Source: Macrocystis pyrifera (lineage: Eukaryota; Sar; Phaeophyceae; Laminariales; Laminariaceae). Taken from it: 64,000 nucleotides of DNA. Positions 39,960-52,655 of this stretch are shown in pieces (the stretch's first letter is position 1; every line of letters begins with the position of its first letter). Below the pieces are notes generated by a model. That model did not search any database. It worked only from the letters and a program-made list of their open reading frames with translations, and was not told the DNA's origin. The translations under genes and the position numbers were made by a program. The DNA lies in NCBI GenBank assembly GCA_031763025.1, contig JASSKH010000038.1:1033001-1097000 (forward strand), written 5' to 3'.

Positions 39960-40152
39960 CTGAGAGACAATAGATAGGGGTCTGCTCGACCACACTCATT
40001 CCTCTGACACGGGCCGCACCGAAGGATAGGCCGAGCCGAGGGGCAATGGGGACATTCAGTGCTTTGTAAGAAAAATGCGCTGTGAGCTTCCACCGTTGAT
40101 CCCACAGACGGTACCGGTACATAATACTCATTCCGACCGATGACTAGCTTAC
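39960..40152 (-). CDS. Cys-rich exon with paired CxxC sites
   Basis: The frame set by its upstream neighbour (40714-40791) reads LVIGRNEYYVPVPSVGSTV, then STECPHCPSARPILRCGPC and QRNECGRADP. Spacing Cys-x2-Cys-x8-Cys-x2-Cys-x4-Cys suggests a metal-binding knuckle. Acceptor AAACAG|GT, donor CTCAG|GTTGCT. A second open frame (IAPRLGLSFGAARVRGMS) exists, so frame choice rests on phase. Confidence 0.5.
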
Positions 40153-40713
40153 CTGTTTGGCCCATGATTGTTGAAGAGTGGATGTGGACGGCCAGGAGAG
40201 AGGGTCTTGCCTCCCCCTTTTCGGTTTACCACCTGGCCTTCGACGTGTCTCATAAGTGGGTCCTTGCATAGGATCAATGCAGAAATATCAAAAGGGGGGC
40301 GCCACTATGAAACGAAATGGGAGAACCATAGAACGTGACGAGAGGTTGGCAGGGCTTTGGCAACGTAGCATCGTGCCTCTTGATATTCGGCCGAAATTTA
40401 AGAACCAGCTTCGGCAGCGGTGCTATAGTTGCATTGCTTGTTACATCAGGGCCCGCGACGTTGACCACAATGAGTGCTCGGGCGACTACATGTCACGTTT
40501 GTTGTATACCAGCAACGGAATGTGACCACGATTCGCCACTGGAGTGTCTATATATTGCTTCACGCTTCATGTACACCGCATCTACCGGAGGACTCTGTCT
40601 TTTATGCGCTTGAATAAAAAGGGGAATCGGTTCGTGTTGCGGAGTACACGGACGAGAATGTTTTGAAGCGTGAAGCTCGCTGCTATGCCCGCAGCACCCT
40701 ACAGCGTCCTCAC

Positions 40714-40791
40714 CATCTGAAAGAAAGAGCTCCGCCGCTTCGCACATTCCATCCAAATTGACGCATGAAATCCACTTCATGCAGTCAAGAA
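40714..40791 (-). CDS. Short armadillo-like exon
   Basis: Reads VLDCMKWISCVNLDGMCEA then AELFLSD, ending at a strong donor GATG|GTGAGG. Helical with small and Leu residues as in armadillo units. Upstream phase is unresolved; downstream phase fits the Cys-rich exon. Confidence 0.5.
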
Positions 40792-41510
40792 CTCCCCAAG
40801 TCGTCGGATGAGGAACATTCATCCTCGATTGAAACCTGCCGTAGCAAGAAAAATGGCGCCAATTCGAGAGGTTTCAAGCTAACCACTCCAGTTCGGCTCG
40901 TGGGTAGAAGTACTCTAGCTCGTGGTAAGTTGACGGCTTTGAAGAGTGTGTACCATGTCGTGTCCACGACGGTATTCACGGAAAGAGAAAATAGTAGCAG
41001 ATTAACCCCGTTATTGATGTCTACTATCCTGCAACAGCGACCACGTAGATATCAGGTACTACCTGGTATCATTTGTTTTGGCGATAGTCAGTCTGATCAC
41101 GACCTAAGATCAGCGGTTACCAAGCGCTGTTGTCTGGCTGGCACTTTCCATAATATGCGTTGCAAGTAGTCGTCGGGCCAGGAAAACGTCCAAGGACCCT
41201 TCATTGCCCTTACCATGTTTTTCTCGTGCCTGGCATTCCGTTGCATCGGAAGAAAATATAACCGGCTCGTATACAAAACGAGACAACGGTGGTCGGGCTT
41301 ATCTTGACGAACGATACTTTGAGTCCGGTCTTTGTTCGGGCGCATCATCGCCTCTTTCGGCCTTCATATGTTGGTTCTTGTATATGAGGTGGTCGGTCAA
41401 GCTGTCGGACTGCATTTTCCTACGACTGATAGCATATATGTTAATGACTATTGTGCACTTGTGCACACGTTTACTCTGTACCATAGGAGGCAACCGCTGT
41501 AGTCCCAGAC

Positions 41511-41668
41511 CTTCTCAAGGCCAGCGTAGCTTCTCCTCGAACCGATTTCTGCCAGTGAAATGACGCCAAAAATAGCAAGGCCCTTTCCACAGCCTCCTTT
41601 CTGGCAGGCCTCATGGCTGGACAGGTTGAGTTTAACGCTAGACTGGAAAGAGCCGCGATGCACTGCCG
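41511..41668 (-). CDS. Armadillo-repeat exon
   Basis: Encodes RQCIAALSSLALNSTCPAM, then RKEAVERALLFLASFHWQK and SVRGEATLALR. Two armadillo helix sets ('AIAALSSLA', 'AVERALLFLA', 'VRGEATLAL') are visible. Acceptor ATTGCAG, donor GAAG|GTCTGG. Confidence 0.75.
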
Positions 41669-43395
41669 CTGCAATGTGCTAGATGATATATTTCTTGTGG
41701 TTTCCCAAGACGGTCTGCGTCAAAACGAGAAACGGCCTCGCAGCACGGTCAGCACTTGGCAATATTTCGTTTACTTCCAGGGTCGCGGGGGTACAATGAT
41801 TGCCACGATCGTGGGCAGATGTGTGTTTCAAACCGTATTGTGTGTGCTGTGGTACTACACGTCCTGCTGCAGACGAGTATAACAATGGGATCTCGAGGGG
41901 AGGCGCTGTTACAAGCCTCATGGGTTAGGAGTGCCGCATGCGACCCTGGGAAAAACGTTTCCTCTACACATTCCATTTGTGTAGCAGCGTTGTCTAGATT
42001 CGGAGTCCTTTGTCTCAATCACTAATAGTTCAGCTAAGTTAGGGCTCAGCTGTGTGGTTAGTTCATGCTGAGGGTGGGGAAACTATGAAGTTTTCGTCTT
42101 GCAACGCTTACGGTGGTACACACTTTCCTTATGACTGCAAGTTATCACCCGTCGCGACTCGCTAACCGAGCCACGGTAGGAGTTTCATGTTCGAGCTCAA
42201 ACCGTTGGCACTGACGGGGGTCCCCATCCAAGGCAACCATTGTAACTTCCAAACTATCCAAGATGTCATAGATACGTTGATCCGAGTTTTTGTTTTGACT
42301 ATCCTTTTTTATCTTTGCCCTTTTTTTTTCTCTCTCTCTTCGAAATCGTCGTAAATCAGACCCAGGGTGACATAGCACTCTTCCCCCTTTTTGCAATTTA
42401 TTTTTGTGACAACATTATGGCCTCATCGACTCGCGTCACATGATTTATTAGTACTTCAAATGTAGTTCGCTAGATACCTTTTGCAGCCAGAGGGATTGTG
42501 TATCAGGTATATTCTAGTCTACAATTAGTTTCAAAGCCGGTTGTGGGGTTTGCTGTGCAGCTCCTGGCGTGAGGAGCTTTAGACGCCAAACGTAGGTGCT
42601 CCTGCACCGGTACCGTAGGACGCGTTTTTTTTCGTGTTTCAGTCGTGTTTCCGTCGGAAATGCTAACCTCTAACTAGGTATCAAGTTTCTAACGTTCCTC
42701 ACCCGTTGTCGATGGCAGGATCCCCACCAGCCCCCCCCTTTGCCCACGCAGGTGGTGCATGATCGAGGTGGAGGGTGTTCGTGACGTACGTATGCAGCTG
42801 CGACGTCAGGCTCTCGATGACATCACGACTGGCGGCGACAGCAAGAGCGACGGTCGGGGGCAGTACGTTGTGCGTTTAATCTTTCGATTACACCGCAAAC
42901 GTCACCGTAGTCAAATTGCGATTGTACGTCTTAGTAGATGGCCGAAGACACTGCTGCTTCGTGAAGGTTTGAGTCCGGAAAAGTTGCACAGTTGATCTGC
43001 ACTTTTGCGTGAAGCGCGGCAATGCTTAAAATGTGATTACACTTTGAGACACGAAACTGATACCGCACGTACAGCATACACGCACATATGGGGTCGAGGC
43101 CTGAATGAAACTGCCTAGGGGAAGCGCCAGGATCCCTGCTGCTTCGTGGTTGGCCACGCTAGCTTTTGCAGAGACCCTGTGCAAATGAACTAAACAGCCA
43201 GAACAATGGCTGCGCAACTAAATGTACTGATTTCATTGTCTTCTTTTGTCATGGATACGGAACGACAGCCGCCTTCGACACAACACAATATTCAAAAATG
43301 ATAAAATCAAGCCGATACGCTTTCGATGTGCGACACAACGCAATTTTGAATACGATACCCAACAATAGATCCCATGCAACGCCGAAGTTTCTCAC

Positions 43396-43508
43396 GCGAG
43401 GATATCTTTCACTGCGGTAACCGACTGGCTCGCCAAGATCTCCAAGCACTGCGACGCCAATCGTGCCAGCTCGGCAACATCTCCATTCAGCGCGAGAGCC
43501 ACACAGCC
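43396..43508 (-). CDS. Armadillo-repeat exon
   Basis: Encodes GCVALALNGDVAELARLASQ then CLEILASQSVTAVKDIL. Alternating small and Leu residues with 'ARLASQCLEILA' fit armadillo H2-H3. Acceptor GAGTCAG in phase 0 fits the IQ exon; donor CGC|GTGAGA. Confidence 0.7.
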
Positions 43509-44543
43509 CTGACTCCTCGGATCCGGCTCTGTTCCTCCAGCCTGCCTCTCTCTTCGTCCCCTGTGGCAAGTATTGGCTGGTGTGTCGGTGCCTGGTGGTT
43601 GCAAGAAATCGCCCAAGTCCGGCTTCGAGAGACCGGTGTCGACGCCTGAGCGGGTAGGAGGGAAGAGCCCCTCACTACCACCAAAGTTGTTTGGGTTTTC
43701 GAGAGTTCTCGGTAGTTGCTGTTGTTGTCGTTGTTTCTTCTTCTGCCGTGATGTTGCTCTGCACGTGACGTACGAACACCGTAATCGTATAGAGGGGCTG
43801 CTTGTGGAATACGGAGAGAAATGGCTCTATCCTTATTCGTACCAACGCCATGTTTATCGATGCAGGAGACAACGAGCATCCTTACGAAGCATACCGTCCC
43901 GAACAACTACTACTGGCACACACGCAATAAAACAACCAGACTGAGATGGGCAGAGCGCGAGGTGACTTTACTGTAGCGGGAACGTCTTCCCACGCATGAA
44001 ATTCGAACTTGGCTTACGTTTCCGCTTCTCAGGGTCATTTTTATCAGAGAGCGTTTTCCCCCATATTTTCCATGCATCTCTCGCGCAATTTTTCAATCTG
44101 CCAGATTTTCCTGATTTTTTTCCAAATATGTGAAATTCACTTTCCTGATTTTTTTGCCTCTGGAGAATTTCACGAATACTGACAGAACGCCTCCGTATCT
44201 TGATACATATCTCCATTATTTCCAAAGTTTGGAAATTCTGGATATATGCTCTCCGATAAGAATGAGCCTTAGTATGTGACATGTGCTGTGCATTAGTTCT
44301 GTGTACCACTGTACCAGATTCGAATTTCTCCCATCCACGGCGCCGAGACATAAGCCCCCCTTTGATGCTGGCTGAAGTAATACGTCGGCCGACCGACCGA
44401 GATTGACCGATGGCACACACGTTGCAGACAGTTACCACGCGAACATTCATTTGCGTGAATTGCTGTAAGTAGCGACATCTATGGTATCTAGCTTTGCGTC
44501 CCGATACGACCAGCCTTCAATCGGTTCAACAGAGGAACGCCAC

Positions 44544-44765
44544 TTGCCGTTTTCTCCCCCGGAATTCCTTGAGTCGTTTTTGGATAAGCCGAGCAGCTCG
44601 CTGTCGGATTGGCCGCACTAGACAAGTAAGCTGGAGGATGACAGCAGAGCGATCTCTTTCGCCCATAGCCTTCGAGAAGTGCTGAAGGAGACATGCGTCA
44701 AAATAGCAACGAACGGCCGACGAACACGGTGGGGAGTCGATCTCAGAGTGTCTTCCTGCGTAACG
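44544..44765 (-). CDS. IQ-motif exon (calmodulin-binding)
   Basis: Seventy-four codons, phase 0 to 0, with one of the best acceptors in the window (TACCTGTCTCAATCAG) and donor CAA|GTGGCG. It ends RPIRQRAARLIQKRLKEFRG then RKRQ, a good IQ motif (A-x-x-I-Q-x3-R-x4-R-x-R-K). Earlier residues (DACLLQHFSKAMG, AVILQLTCLV) are helical. IQ motifs bind calmodulin or related light chains, often without Ca2+. Neighbours on both sides in phase are armadillo exons. Confidence 0.78.
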
Positions 44766-45154
44766 CTGATTGAGACAGGTAGAAAATATTATACCTGGTA
44801 GATGATGGTTCGTGACGGGCCCTCCGCGTGCATTGTAGCGACTTTGTTGGAGCTTCCAGACTCGTATCATAGGGGCAAACGGAGTTTCCCCGTACTCTAC
44901 ACTGTTGATTGGTAAAATGAGCCATTGCGCTTACGTCTCGCTATATAACACATGCATATCTCGCTCCATCGACATGTACACGTGTGTGGGCTGTCCCTTC
45001 CACGCAACGAATATGACTGCGCCAGCCCCCTCACGCGCACGCCTTCGATATACCCCAAATAGATATGTCATCGTAATGTATATCCCTCGATAGAGCCCAT
45101 GCGCATATGCGTGTGGGCCGTCCCTTCCAAGGAATGAACATGATTGTGCTAGCT

Positions 45155-45175
45155 TCCCCCCCCCCCCCCCCCCTC
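45155..45175. repeat. Poly-C tract (about 16 C)
   Basis: Run of C residues in an intron. The flanking words 'catatgcgtgtgggccgtcccttccaa..aa.gaa.atga' also occur about 130 bases to the left ('tgtgtgggctgtcccttccacgcaacgaatatga'), so it is part of a small imperfect direct repeat (about 44980-45090 and 45105-45215). Confidence 0.7.
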
Positions 45176-45488
45176 ACGCGCACCCCTGCGATGTACCCCA
45201 GAGAGTTATGCTACCGTGGTTTGTCGGCTTTAACATTTCTGAACTGGCGGGGCTCCCCCTTAACTGAGGAAACAATCCTGAATAATACTTCAAAACTACG
45301 ATGGTTGCGCTTCATTATTTCATTCACACTGTACCAAGCGTGCCTACGGGAGCGTGTTCTCGAAGACAGGGAGTTTAGGGGTAAACTAGCAAGAACATTC
45401 CTGATGCGGGGAGTAAAACAAAACATAAGGTGCACCCATTCTAGAGTAACGCAGCACGCATTCAAGCCATGCCGATAAAAAGCGTCAC

Positions 45489-45617
45489 CTCCCCGTTATG
45501 TCGAATGAGGTGGAGGAGAGCTCGAGTGCACGAGTACTGCACGTGAAAGTCCCTGATCCTCATCATGTCCAGGATCATGGAAAGCCCTCCGCCTGACAGA
45601 ATGCTCGCGGCCGACGT
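45489..45617 (-). CDS. Armadillo-repeat exon
   Basis: Forty-three codons, phase 0 to 0: TSAASILSGGGLSMILDMMR then DFHVQYSCTRALLHLIRHNG. 'GGGLSMILDMMR.....VQYSCTRALLHL' is an almost perfect armadillo unit, one repeat per exon. Acceptor GGTGCAG, donor GAG|GTGACG. Confidence 0.88.
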
Positions 45618-47779
45618 CTGCACCGTTCGGTTTCAGCGAATCGAAAAAAAAAACGCGAGTCACGACGAGACGACACGATCGTAGCCGAGACGTGGTGTAC
45701 AATACTCGACAGGATGTGACAAGTTGGCAGCTTTGAGAGCTGACTGAAGCTTTGAACGAAACATAAGAAGCATGTTTTCGTGTACTAAAGCCAGGGCAGG
45801 ACGCACCCCGTGGCTCGCGCAATGAATGAGCCTCGAGCCTTGCTCTAACTAAGAGTATCATAAATGGTAGGGTCTTGAGTACTGTGTATGCCGAAACGAA
45901 CTGCGTGAATAAGGAGAGGCCACTGCTGTGGCTGAGGGCTGTACGACTAGGCGAGATGTTCTCTAGGATAACAGCCGAAACTCGTGTTTGTTCAGCTATG
46001 CCCAGTGTGGATTGTCTGATACCTGGTAGGCTTTGATCGGAGTGATCACACACTCTTGGAGAATATCCAAGCATCATCGGAAGCTTTGAAGTGATTATTA
46101 GCGGGTATGCGTCTGCCGTGCGGTCAACGGTGTTTTTCTTGCCGTTGGCGGCTTTGGACGGCATATTTGGTCTACGATAGACTGCTGTACATACAGTGGC
46201 AAGGGCAATCTCGTGCTGCAGCATTCGATGCCCATCGCGTGAGCGAGTTTACTGCGGGTCACATTCGGTGTTGATATTATCAACGATTAAAGATTCGACC
46301 GCAAATGCTGTGGGGAGAATGCTCCTGAGGAGTTTGGACGCCAATCGACTGGGATCCTTTCGAGACACTCAGTGTTTGTCGCCATATTATCGGTAGTCAT
46401 CAGCGGTGGCTGTATTGCAGTAGTAGGACGTGAGACCGCGTCGTGGACATGCTCCGAACAAGATACTGATGATGACTGGCCATACCAGACGCTTATGCTG
46501 CTGTTAAAAAGAGGCACATGAAGGTTGTTGGGTTCTGGCACACAAGCAGGAAAACATTGGAGTGGAAGAGCAAAAGACTTTGCAGTATACTGTATACTCT
46601 GACAGGAACACGTTCTCAATTTGTTGCGTTCCCTCAGTGTTCGGATTGGGTCTCATGTATAGGTTGCCTCTTTAGTAAACTCCTGCTTGGAGAAGCCAGA
46701 GGGAGCATTATTACTTGATGTGGTCCTAAGAAGTAGGCGTAAATATTGCACATAACTGAGGTCCACAGCGAAAGCGAAACAGTTCAGTTTAAGTTAGACA
46801 TCATCTCGCCTTGTGCATAGCACATGCCGCTAGTCCCTCCCCGGCCTCTCTCAGCTGTGGACCGTGGATAGGTCGAAGAAGCTGTTGCCCAACAGTTGAG
46901 TATGGGCCTTGCAAAAACAGCGGTTGTACCACCTGACAAAACAAGCCAGTCGCTTCACGTCATGCCGGGTGCAGATCGAGCCTCTCGGACGATTCAAGGC
47001 GCTTCAAGGGTAATCGTCTACAGTGGTAGTAGCGCAATGTGAGCATTCCCTGGAGGCGGAGCTGAAAGACGATGACGTCAACAGGAAACCTTGAATCCGG
47101 GAGCGCTGAAAGGCTTCTCCGCTTTTGTCTTAATATCCTTCGCAAATATCTCTAAGTTTCTAAATGCCGTGTCTCAAACGTGTAGCTCGCATACCCATGC
47201 GCAAAGGACTTTGCGATTGATTTAGCACCCGTTGTCCGAACGTTAGACATCTTGACCCTATCCCTCGTCATCCCTCGTTATCCAACGCCCCCCTCGCCGC
47301 TCACCCATGGCTCCTATCGCTTGCGCCCTTACTACCTATGGAACCCAAGACATTTGCTAAAATCAAATTTTAATCGGGTCGAAGAAACTACCTCCAACAT
47401 GGATTCGTACATCAATACAGGAACCCTCGTCTTGCATTCGAATCGGGATAGCACGCCCTCCATGCGGTAGATGGAAGGCTTGTGAGCGAGACGAAAACGG
47501 GAACCACTCTCCTGTTGCACTCTCTGAGCCCAAAATGTTTCTTGCTCGTGGAAATGAGGAGCTACCCAATATGTTCGGATGCCATGTGTGTATACTGTGT
47601 TTTACGATACGTTTCGTAAGATTCGTAGCCTACGGCATCGTGCGTCAGAGTTGTGTTGCGTTTGAGTTCGGTCAAAGTCGATTGCGGGGAGAGAGCTTCC
47701 TCCAGTAAAAACTATCGGAAACACTCTGTCGTAGCACGTGTCCTGTGTGATCGAAAGATACGTGCAAGTTTGGTCTTAC

Positions 47780-47882
47780 CTCCATGCTTGCCCGTGCGAT
47801 AGATAGATGGATCGTAAGCGCGTCGCTCCCGAAGTTCTTGAGGGCCAGTTCCGCCTGGGTTCGCTCGTGTATGTTTTTTGAC
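47780..47882 (-). CDS. Armadillo-like exon
   Basis: Encodes SKNIHERTQAELALKNFGS then DALTIHLSIARASME. 'TQAELALKNF' matches the armadillo 'VQ..ALRALGNL' helix. Acceptor TGCGTAG|G, strong donor GAG|GTAAGA in phase 0, fitting 45489-45617. Confidence 0.7.
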
Positions 47883-49444
47883 CTACGCAGTGGACGCGAG
47901 GGGTATGGACTATTCACATGAAAACGTTGGCTTTAGCCCGCTGAAAATGGGCACGAGAAATGTGGAATCCTCACGTGAAATGTTGGTCGTTTTTTTTGCC
48001 GTCGTGCGGTAGCCAATTATATTTTTATTACAGGGGGAAAGACTCGTGGAAACATCACTTTGGCCGCAAGGCTGTACCGTTGATGATTTTACAAGCTGGA
48101 GGGGTGGCGCCGAGTGTGTAACTATCACGCGGGACCATTTAAAGTAGTTCGATGTCTTTGCTTGCAACGATGCATCACTGATTAATTGTCGTAAAGGGGA
48201 AGGAGCGGGGAGGCGTACTCATTTGTTGCTCGCCTTAGTCAGTTGACCATTGACCACGCATCTCTTTCGAGACGGAGCACCGTTCCTATTCCTATTAGAG
48301 ACACCTCCAACAATTGAGTGCTCATTACGTTGTTTCCTGATACTACATGTAAACGTTTTACTAAACGTATCCCCTTCCTATTTGGCCGCCTGTGGCCACC
48401 ATCTATCTCCTAGGAAGGCGATGTCGCTTGGGCGAGGGGGGCGGGATATCATCGGTAAGGTTAAGGTAACAAACATACACCAGGTAGTAGGTGGCATCGG
48501 CATCCTAGAACACCAAGCATATTTTCAAGATGAACCAAGAAAATGGCACTGCTCGTTTCCACCGCAAGGGGCGCAACAGCACCACGCAGCAGTATGAGGT
48601 ACCTCTCTCGAGGGACTAGCGCTGATCAGCATTTGAAACTGTCGCCCAACTGTTTAGGCTGACGCGAGAGTAGTTGCCGTAACAACTACAGTAGAACCGG
48701 AGACTCTCAGTCGGATAATACATCATCGGCCACAGATACTCTATGTCCAGGATCCCCGACGATAGAGGCAACACTGTTTGACCAAACCTGTCACCGGGAC
48801 TGCCGGGGTTCCTAAACTAAGTAACTAGCCAACCCTTGTATCGTTGGTCTCCCTTTTGGTTCACGAAAAACTTCGAACAATACCTGCTTAAGGCCGAAGG
48901 AAAGCGTCTCTTTTTGCTCTAGATCAGTTTTGTTTCGGGCGACAGGTGCTGCCTTTATCGTAGCTTGCGTCTCTCTATGTGTATATGTATGTACAGATGT
49001 ACGAAAAATTCCCCACTCGTGGAAAGCTGCGCGCAAGCTCGGAAAATTGTTTTGAATTATTTATCCACATATGAACGCACACACACACCTTGAATTCTGA
49101 TTTTTGTCTTCCTCATGTACGGAATGCACGTCCTTGATGAGGACATATAAAACCCGTAGTACGATCGATGAAAGTGTCACACACAGCTTGCGAAGACGAG
49201 TCTCGACAAAATGCTCGATCGCACAGCTGTTGTTTTTCAAATATGTAACTGTAATATATGTGCGGCTTCGACCGACTTAACAGCAAGGCATGCCCTATCC
49301 CTCCTATACTCCAGGCGGCCGTGAAAACACGTATATAGTGTTTACTCTAGTGCCAAAGGCAGCCAACATGAATTCGAAGTGATCTGTTCCCGAAATGTGG
49401 GAGTAGCTCTAAAGTATTACGCCAACAATCCAACGATCCCTCAC

Positions 49445-49576
49445 CTTTGGAATTGAAGTAAGAGAAGGAGCCCTCCGGCTTGTTTTGAGGACAAGTCTTT
49501 GGCTCGGATTGATGCTCAGCTCAGCCATCAGACCTGCCACCGCCCTTTTTGCCGTGGCTGAACACTTCTCGGCAGC
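49445..49576 (-). CDS. Armadillo-like exon
   Basis: Forty-four codons, phase 0: AAEKCSATAKRAVAGLMAEL then INPSQRLVLKTSRRAPSL. Acceptor CACACAG, strong donor AAG|GTGAGG. The helical 'AKRAVAGLMAELSIN' suits an armadillo H3. Phase to both neighbours is unresolved, so small exons are likely missing on each side. Confidence 0.65.
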
Positions 49577-50786
49577 CTGTGTGCATATGATGGGGACTTA
49601 CAGATTAGATAAGGGGGGCATGCTCAACATCAAACGATGGACCCCGTTCGCAAGCGTGGTTTGTAATCAGTCGATGTAGTTTCGGCTACTGCGTGCGTAT
49701 GACCACGCAGTGTAGATAACATGGGTATACTTAGCTTCTGGAGTTGGACCACACAAACAAGAGTATCCAAATAGTTCCATGTTGTTACTAGGTAGATCAG
49801 ATAATCTGCAGCGATGGTCTTCTGCCAGAGTGCACTCGACCCATTACGTAGGAGCCGCGTGGGGGGGTCTGCTAACGCACAGGCGTGCTACATACTGTAG
49901 CATCACCATAATGCCAATGGTGAATGTTACTCTAGTAATTTTCGATTTTTTTGGAGAGGAAACAATGGCAGCATAAAATAACGCTTCATCACTACGCCGC
50001 CAGCTCTTATGTGAGTGCTGCGATGGAGTGCCTGGTTTGAAGTAAATTGATCAACCCCATATGTGTAGGATCCTTTAGATGGTACCAGCGTATTGCTAAT
50101 GGTTGGGTCCTACTGCTTTACCGTCTGGAATAAGATGTTTTGTATTTGCAATACCGGTACGCAGGCTATAGTATTCGATACGGCTTGATTCTGCTTACTC
50201 CGTTACCTTCCGGAATACAATTTTTATATTAATTAGCAATACCGGTCCGCAGGCTCGCGTTTCATATAGCCTAAACAGACGCGGATGTACGCATGTGACA
50301 TGTCCGTATGCTCATATGTCAGGTTTCACGGGGTGTTTGTGTGACTCAAGTCGGGAGTTACAAACGCACCCTTGCCAGTAAATTACAACCGGCTTCAAGC
50401 CACCTGCCCCCCTCCCCCTCTTTCACTCGTTTTGCTTGCTTTCTTGAGCAAGCCTCGCACCAACAACAAAGAAAACGTCGATCGAAATGGGTCTTAGTTT
50501 GGCCAATCACAGACACCTGTGTCACATTTCTTCTGCTAATCATCATCACGTGGCAATCTTGCCATCACCTTATCACAGTGCGACCACGAATGCGCATCGC
50601 ACGATGCATCTACAATATCAGGTGTTTGTATATTTGCTACTGGCTGGTCGTACAGGTAACTCGACAAGCGGTTCGATCTTTCAACGTGTATTCGTTTTCG
50701 GGGTACGAAGCAAACGTCCAACGGGCAAGACGGTTCTCAGAATGCACTCTAGCCTGTAGGAGCGGATGCTGGGTGCACTGATTCAC

Positions 50787-50899
50787 TGTAGCGTCCGCAT
50801 GCTCGCCTGGAGAAGTATCGGGACTCCTCCGTGTATAACAATCGCTTCTCGATACAAATTGTTCGCGCTTGCAAGGCCTTCCAGCACACAAAGGGCCAC
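50787..50899 (-). CDS. Armadillo-repeat exon
   Basis: Encodes VALCVLEGLASANNLYREAI then VIHGGVPILLQASMRTL. 'ALCVLEGLAS.N...REAIV.HGGVPILL' is a textbook armadillo repeat. Acceptor TTGTCCAG in phase 0 fits 51275-51356; donor CTACA|GTGAAT. Confidence 0.88.
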
Positions 50900-51274
50900 C
50901 TGGACAAATAACGGTGGTATTTGACGCGATGTTAGCGACCCCCCAATTGTCACTGCGCCAGGTTGCATTGACAATAATACCGGTAGTATCGTGCCTTTCC
51001 TCGATGTTTGATCATGCACATCGGTGAGGTGCGGTAATGCTAAAAAATAGCAGCATGCTTGACATCGACAAGCCCACCGTGCTACGACGGGTCCAAGGGC
51101 ACAGGACCGCGCGATACCCATTGAAGCGAGACAGACCCAGCACTACCGCTGCCTTCGTCGAGTGTCACTTAATACCTATACAAGAAGCTCCTGGAAAAAC
51201 GAGAGGTTGTCTGTGGGAGCCCAACCACGCACGATTGACAGGTACCTCGAGCGATCTTCCGGCATACAGGGTAC

Positions 51275-51356
51275 CTCTTGCTCCATTAATGCTGACTCTC
51301 GTTCGGTGTTGTTCCCCCCGAATCGCGCCATGGCCAGGAGAGGTGGAACGCAACCA
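51275..51356 (-). CDS. Armadillo-like exon
   Basis: Reads GCVPPLLAMARFGGNNTERE then SALMEQE before a donor GAG|GTACCC. 'CVPPLLAMARFGGN..ERESAL' is armadillo-like and runs naturally into the next exon (VALCVLEGLA). The right edge is chosen by phase; an acceptor 10 or 30 bases further right is possible. Confidence 0.65.
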
Positions 51357-51834
51357 CTTTTTGAACGTTGGCTCACGTCGAAGTCACCGTCGATCTCACC
51401 CCCCGGCTACCGGCGGGCCGATGTCATAATTTAGAGGTGGCGCGTGTTGAACGGAGAACAACGTGGGGGAGGTGTGTTATCATAGAGGGCTTTTTAGGTT
51501 GCAGGGGTTTCGTTTCTGCTCAGTCTGAATAGGGAGTAGATTTGGTATAACCCTCGTTTATGAAGGAATCAAGACAACAAGAACCAAGCTGCGGCATTGT
51601 CGGGCTGCTAGTGTATGTTTAAGTGTGCCGTATGACTCACAGAACAGCCGGAACAAAACTGTGGAGCTACTGTACGTGCGCTGTGATTCACGCAATGCTA
51701 AAAACACGTGCACAACGGCAAGAAATGGATAGATGAATGACTACGTGCGCCTGATTATGTGGAACGGTTGAACGCGCTTGGTACAGCGTTGATCATGCTC
51801 CTCCCCGACTAACGTGTGCGAGGAGAATGCTTAC

Positions 51835-52030
51835 ATCGGAGCCCCACTCTTCCGACGGCTGTTGAACGATCGATCTTCGGACGGGGCGCACGGAATTGAC
51901 ACCTGCGGTTTTCCCACAGCGTCCGTCGTCGAGGATGGTTTTGCGAGGGAGTATAGTCGTGGAAGGTTAAACGGCGCTGCCAGTGGACACGTCTGTTTAA
52001 TGGAGGATTCGATACATTCTAGGTGGATAA
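51835..52030 (-). CDS. Exon upstream of armadillo units
   Basis: Acceptor CTGGCAG|TT and strong donor AT|GTAAGC. It reads IHLECIESSIKQTCPLAAPF, then KPSSTTDAVGKPQVSIP and FNSRRKSGAP. Phase agrees with 55904-56043 before and 51275-51356 after. A plus-strand open frame also covers it (FRRLLNDRSSDGAHGID), but lacks splice support. Confidence 0.55.
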
Positions 52031-52655
52031 CTGCCAGACACGGTTTGATCATGTGTCGTGCACAGCATCGGGGACATCCACGACTGTTTCCCGAGCGAAA
52101 GGTTGACTCAACCTTCGTTTAGCTCCTTGGTTGGTGAATATCGCTCCACTTGTGCAAAAAAAAAAAGGACACGAATATTTGACCCCTTGCCTGACCACCC
52201 CTAGCACTAAGCCCAGTACATAAAGGCCAAAAGAGACCTTGACAAGCCCAAGCAGACCGGTCTGCTAGATTTTTATCATGCATACCAGAATATTGTGTCG
52301 TGGTATGAAACAGTGGGCAGTAGGCAAAACGAACGGAATTTTCGGGGTGTCAAGGTTTGTTTTGCCGCAACTGCATCACCATCCTTCAATTTGTTCGGAT
52401 TCTGCTCGCCCGTAGGTTGCTCGGCCAATTTTTTCACGCTACCTCCGACACCATCAGATCTCTAGAATTCAGAACAGCGATATTTTCTGAAGCTAACATG
52501 ACGAATCTCGATAAAAAATAAACGCATCGTCGTAGTTGGGGGGGGACGTGTCCAATAAAAATACGCTTTGAGTTTTGATGCATTTATTGTATAATACTAT
52601 ATCATGCACCAAACAGCACACATCATACCCTAAAATATCGACAACCTTTCCCCCC

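Noticed and set aside
42145-42396. Minus-strand stretch YDILDSLEVTMVALDGD before a G|GTGATA donor, as a missing ARM-side exon
   Set aside because: Attractive peptide, but neither end fits the neighbouring phases and the poly-pyrimidine tract there is on the plus strand.
48250-48627. Plus-strand start MNQENGTARFHRKGRN with a GAG|GTACCT donor
   Set aside because: Isolated short frame without a continuing exon, on the strand opposite to all supported exons.
51814-52122. Plus-strand 102-codon open frame
   Set aside because: The minus-strand exon in the same place has a matching acceptor, strong donor and phase agreement on both sides.
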